From NCBI GenBank assembly GCA_021845835.1, contig JAJZVE010000037.1, positions 1 through 14,712 of the forward strand: a DNA stretch of 14,712 bases, written 5' to 3'. This DNA is from Pseudomonadota bacterium. GTDB taxonomy: Bacteria > Pseudomonadota > Alphaproteobacteria > Acetobacterales > Acetobacteraceae. Within the stretch, counting starts at the first letter, position 1. Every line of letters begins with the position of its first letter. Shown here piece by piece: positions 12,140 to 14,712 of the stretch. The notes under the pieces were generated by a model, which was not told the DNA's origin, did no database searches, and saw only the letters and a list, made by a program, of their open reading frames with translations. The position numbers were made by a program, and so were the translations under genes.

Positions 12140-13948
12140 TCAGGCGTTCGCGACCGACGCGGCGGTCAGCGTGATCGACAGCGCCTGGATCGGTACGTAG
12201 ACGGGGATGTAGCGATTCTGCGAAACCAGCGTGGCGTTGAAGGAAATCGCCGCCACCTGCGTCGTGCCGTTGAACACGAGTTTCAGCGACGCACGGTCCC
12301 ACGACGCCAGCACGCCGTTCGAGGCGCCCCCGGTGAAGACCAGCGCGTTCAGCGTGCGGATCACCGTCTGCAGGATCAGCGCCTCAGTCGGCGGCGAGGC
12401 GATCGTGCCGACCCATCGCTGCAGCGCGGAGACCACCGAGTAGGCGAGCCACCAGCGGCAGGCGACCTGCTGGCTGGAGGTGTTCTCGACGTTGTTGTCC
12501 ACCTGCCAGGTGGTGACATCGGACAGGATGGTCGGCACGCCGCCGTTGGTGCCGGTGCGCGGCGGCTGCCAGATCGCCATCACGCCGGCGTTCTGCAGCG
12601 CGCTCAGTTGCGACTGGGTCAGCGCCACCTCGACGCCGTTGGCGTTCAGCGGCTTGTTGGTCAGCGGCAGCGCGATCTGGTTGCCGCACGCCATGCCGGC
12701 CGCTGCCGCTGCGGCGTACAGGCCCGAGTAGAGCGTGTTCAGGCCGGTCGCGGTGTCGGTGCGCCAGATGCCCGGATAGAGGTAGCAGGTCTCCAGGCTG
12801 TCCAGCGCCTCGGCGTTGGTCTGCGTGGTGGCGACGGAATCGCCGAGCGCGGAGCCGGTGAAGCCGCGGCGCCACATGCCGTAGGGCGGCGAGGAGGCGG
12901 TCGCGCAGTGCTGCGCCAGCAGCGCCGGCACGCCGGCCGCGTTGCTGTCGAGGAACACGGCCCAGCCCGGCGTGTTCAGCGCCACGTTCAGCGCGTTCGC
13001 ATAGTCGCTGTTGATCGGCGGCACGCCGCGGGCGCCGGTGAACGGCGTGGACGGGATCGCGACCGGGAAATAGGTCGCGCTGTTCACCGCCCCGCTCGCC
13101 AGCGCGCCGGAGGCGAGCGACGAGGCGAACTGGTTGACCCAGAACGGGATGTCCTGCGCCGAGACGATGTCGGCATAGGTGTAGGTGGTGCCGGAGGCGG
13201 CGGCGAGGGCGCCGGACACGCTGCTCAGCAGGCTGGTCGGCAACTGGCCGCCGGTGCCGGACAGCGACTGCGCCACGTAATAGGAGGTGCCGTTGATCGC
13301 CGCGACGAGTTGCGCGACGGTGGTGTAGCCGCCGGAGCCGATCGCGAACGACACGCTCTGCCCGGAGACCGGCGAGGACAGCGCGAACACGCCGGAGGCG
13401 GCGCCGGTGGCCGGCGCGCAGTTGTAGGTGACGCCTGTCGCCGCGCCGGTGTAGGCGACGAGGAACGGCACGCCGAGATTGTCGCCGGCGAAGGTCTGGT
13501 TGGCGTAGCCGTCGTACAACGTCAGTTTCACGCCGGCGGACGAGCCGGCCGCGACCGCCGCCTGCAACAGATTGCTCGGCGGCCCGTAATTGGTCGAGGT
13601 CAGCGTCACCGCGGCGGCGCCGGACGCATTGGTCAGCGTCAGCGCCGACTGCGTGTTCTCGGAGGCGTCGATGAAGGTGATGTACTGCGCGCCGTTCAGC
13701 GACGGCGACGGCTGCGTCAGGAACGGCACGAACGCCGCCGCCGGGCCGCCGCGCAGCGCGTTCAGCAGGTCCTGTGGGTTGGTGAACGTCACCGGCGTCT
13801 GCGGCTTCGGCCCGTAGCCGTAGCCGATGAACACCAGCGGCGGCGTCACCGGCGGCGTGTTCGGCGCGGCGGCGCTGACGTTGTCCTGGTAGTAGGCGCC
13901 CGGCAGGCTGATGTAATAGCCGCCGACATTGGTGCCCTGCTGCGGCAT
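12140..13948 (-). CDS. Contractile tail sheath protein
   Basis: 602 residues. ATG 13948 is preceded by AGAGGT about eight bases upstream. The N-terminus (GGYYISLPGAYYQDNVSAAAPN ... PPLVFIGYGYGPKPQTPVTFTNPQDLLNALRGGP) has the sheath layout of an entry strand followed by a phage-general first domain. The C-terminal third (MAIWQPPRTGTNGGVPTILSDVTTWQVDNNVENTSSQQVACRWWLAYSVVSALQRWVG ... IPVYVPIQALSITLTAA) matches the conserved sheath end that forms the inner ring contacting the tube. The middle ~80-280 is Ser/Gly/Ala/Thr-rich and is probably the outward-facing variable domain. Sheath subunits contract to drive the tube through the envelope. The presence of this gene marks the phage as contractile-tailed. 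Confidence 0.85.
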   Translation of the reverse strand: MPQQGTNVGGYYISLPGAYYQDNVSAAAPNTPPVTPPLVFIGYGYGPKPQTPVTFTNPQDLLNALRGGPAAAFVPFLTQPSPSLNGAQYITFIDASENTQSALTLTNASGAAAVTLTSTNYGPPSNLLQAAVAAGSSAGVKLTLYDGYANQTFAGDNLGVPFLVAYTGAATGVTYNCAPATGAASGVFALSSPVSGQSVSFAIGSGGYTTVAQLVAAINGTSYYVAQSLSGTGGQLPTSLLSSVSGALAAASGTTYTYADIVSAQDIPFWVNQFASSLASGALASGAVNSATYFPVAIPSTPFTGARGVPPINSDYANALNVALNTPGWAVFLDSNAAGVPALLAQHCATASSPPYGMWRRGFTGSALGDSVATTQTNAEALDSLETCYLYPGIWRTDTATGLNTLYSGLYAAAAAAGMACGNQIALPLTNKPLNANGVEVALTQSQLSALQNAGVMAIWQPPRTGTNGGVPTILSDVTTWQVDNNVENTSSQQVACRWWLAYSVVSALQRWVGTIASPPTEALILQTVIRTLNALVFTGGASNGVLASWDRASLKLVFNGTTQVAAISFNATLVSQNRYIPVYVPIQALSITLTAASVANA

Positions 13949-13960
13949 CTCGCGCTACCT

Positions 13961-14143
13961 CTAGATACGGTGCGCGGGTTCGCGCCGCGCCGCGTCGATC
14001 AGCGCGCGCCACTCCGCCGTCGTGTGCTTCTCCATGCCGTGCCGGATACGCAACAGCTTGGTGTACACCTCGTCGGACGTGCCCTTGAGGCTCGCCGCGA
14101 ACGCGGCCAGCGGGATGGGATGCTCAACGACGGTTTCGCTCAT
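13961..14143 (-). CDS. Small protein of unknown function between neck and sheath genes (60 aa)
   Basis: ATG 14143 to TAG 13961, in the same direction as its neighbours and ending 12 bases before the sheath start. The product is helical and charged (LAAFAASLKGTSDEVYTKLLRIRHGMEKHTTAEWRALIDAARREPAHRI). A weak ribosome site (GAGAGCGG) lies inside a hairpin. I do not recognise a family. Its place in the operon supports a real gene. Confidence 0.55.
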   Translation of the reverse strand: MSETVVEHPIPLAAFAASLKGTSDEVYTKLLRIRHGMEKHTTAEWRALIDAARREPAHRI

Positions 14144-14181
14144 CGGGCCGGGCCGCTCTCATGCATGCGGCCGGCACGTTA

Positions 14182-14203
14182 CGGGGCGGTTTCGTCCGCC
14201 CCG
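14182..14203 (-). promoter_or_regulatory. Strong intercistronic hairpin after the neck gene
   Basis: Arms of eight perfectly paired G/C-rich bases (14182-14189 and 14196-14203) enclose a six-base loop, nine bases past the neck gene stop. No T-run follows on the minus strand, so it is not a standard intrinsic terminator. A weaker hairpin (14151-14156 with 14167-14172) follows and covers the ribosome site of the 60-residue gene. Likely roles are mRNA end protection, attenuation or translation control (inference). Confidence 0.5.
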
Positions 14204-14212
14204 ATGCGGAAC

Positions 14213-14712
14213 TCAGGCGACGCCGGCGCCGGAATACGGCGTGAGCGTGACGCCAGTGGTGTCCGGCGCGACCGTCGGCGCGACCGCGAAGGACTGGATC
14301 ACGCCGTAGCCGGTCAGCAGGGCAACGCTCATCGGCCCGCTCACCGTCATCAGCACGTCGGCGAAGTAGAAGCCGGGCGAGCGGCCTTCCCATTCGTTCA
14401 CGTCGGTGCCGGACGCGGCCTGGAAATCGTGCCGGTTGTCGAGGCCGATATTGGCGAACACGGTCGATTTCAGCGACTGGAAGATCGCCAGCAGCGAATC
14501 GCGGTAGAAGTCGCGCTCGGCGGCGCTGCGCGACAGCACCGTCACCCGCCAGACACGTTTCGCGTAGGTGACGATCTCCCAGGTGTTGCCAGCGTCGGGT
14601 TGCGGCATGTCCTGGCCGATCGGCACCTCGTCCTGCTGGATCAGGTCAAGGTTGACGACGACGAACGGCAGCGCCTGCCAGCCGCCGACCGGCATCTGCG
14701 TCGAGATCGGAA
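14213..14712 (-). CDS. Neck/tail terminator-like protein (5' end outside window)
   Basis: The frame is open to the window edge; the first internal ATG is 14695, but PISTQ precedes it in frame, so the gene probably begins outside. The visible ~165 residues include GWQALPFVVVNLDLIQQDEVPIG, NTWEIVTYAKRVWRVTVLSRSAAERDFYRDSLLAIFQSL, and WEGRSPGFYFADVLMTVSG. A beta-sheet edge, a helix with A-x-x-F/Y-R-D and a final R-x-x-FYFADV strand suit the small terminator/completion proteins that cap the tail tube before sheath genes. The family assignment (gp12-like neck terminator) is from pattern and position only. Confidence 0.55.
   Translation of the reverse strand, partial: PISTQMPVGGWQALPFVVVNLDLIQQDEVPIGQDMPQPDAGNTWEIVTYAKRVWRVTVLSRSAAERDFYRDSLLAIFQSLKSTVFANIGLDNRHDFQAASGTDVNEWEGRSPGFYFADVLMTVSGPMSVALLTGYGVIQSFAVAPTVAPDTTGVTLTPYSGAGVA

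Noticed and set aside
12384..14012. 542-codon minus-strand frame overlapping the sheath gene
   Set aside because: Arg-rich frameshadow of the sheath; the sheath frame has the conserved C-terminal pattern and a ribosome site.
1..14712. tRNA genes, integrase and attachment sites
   Set aside because: None was recognised on reading both strands, so whether this is an integrated prophage cannot be settled from this window.

Overview
This window is a piece of a contractile-tailed (myovirus-type) phage or prophage from a high-GC bacterium. Hand counts on sample lines give about 65-70% GC. The clearest markers are a tail sheath gene, a tail tube gene next to it, tail assembly chaperones, an 804-residue tape measure protein and a baseplate hub-like protein, all in the usual tail-module order. 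No housekeeping or host gene is visible, so integrated versus free phage cannot be decided. An alphaproteobacterial host would fit the composition and protein style, but that is inference.

Layout. Bases 1-5713 are read on the plus strand and 5717-14712 almost entirely on the minus strand, and the two halves converge with a 3-base gap. The plus half starts with the C-terminal 503 residues of a tail fiber protein (1-1512) and a fiber-associated DUF4376-like protein (1514-2059). A promoter-like sequence at 2065-2092 then precedes a tightly coupled four-gene cluster (2121-3443): two small unknowns, an RmlC-like sugar epimerase (2632-3183) and a small basic protein. A second promoter/operator-like region (3409-3476) precedes two unrecognised phage-type proteins (3581-4378 and 4375-4857). 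They are followed by a 380-base non-coding tract built of degenerate 5-base-period GGNNN repeats, then a helix-turn-helix protein (5237-5713).

The minus half, in transcription order from the right edge, is: neck/tail-terminator-like protein (partial, 14213-14712), a strong hairpin, a 60-residue unknown, tail sheath (12140-13948), tail tube (11596-12123), tail chaperone G (11184-11576), [HNH-AP2 endonuclease on the opposite strand, 10634-11191], a second, chimeric chaperone G'-T (9872-10585), tape measure with a lytic transglycosylase-like domain (7465-9879), and hub (5717-7465). Sheath and tube form the contractile tail, the chaperones load the tape measure, and the hub closes the tube at the baseplate.

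The most notable structure is at 9872-11576. A free-standing HNH homing-type endonuclease of much lower GC sits in the tail operon in reverse orientation, between two paralogous chaperone genes. The lower-GC tract runs on into the second chaperone and ends near the boundary between its G-like and T-like parts. This suggests that the endonuclease arrived together with a foreign copy of the G domain, leaving separate G and G'-T genes where most tailed phages use one gene pair with a programmed frameshift.
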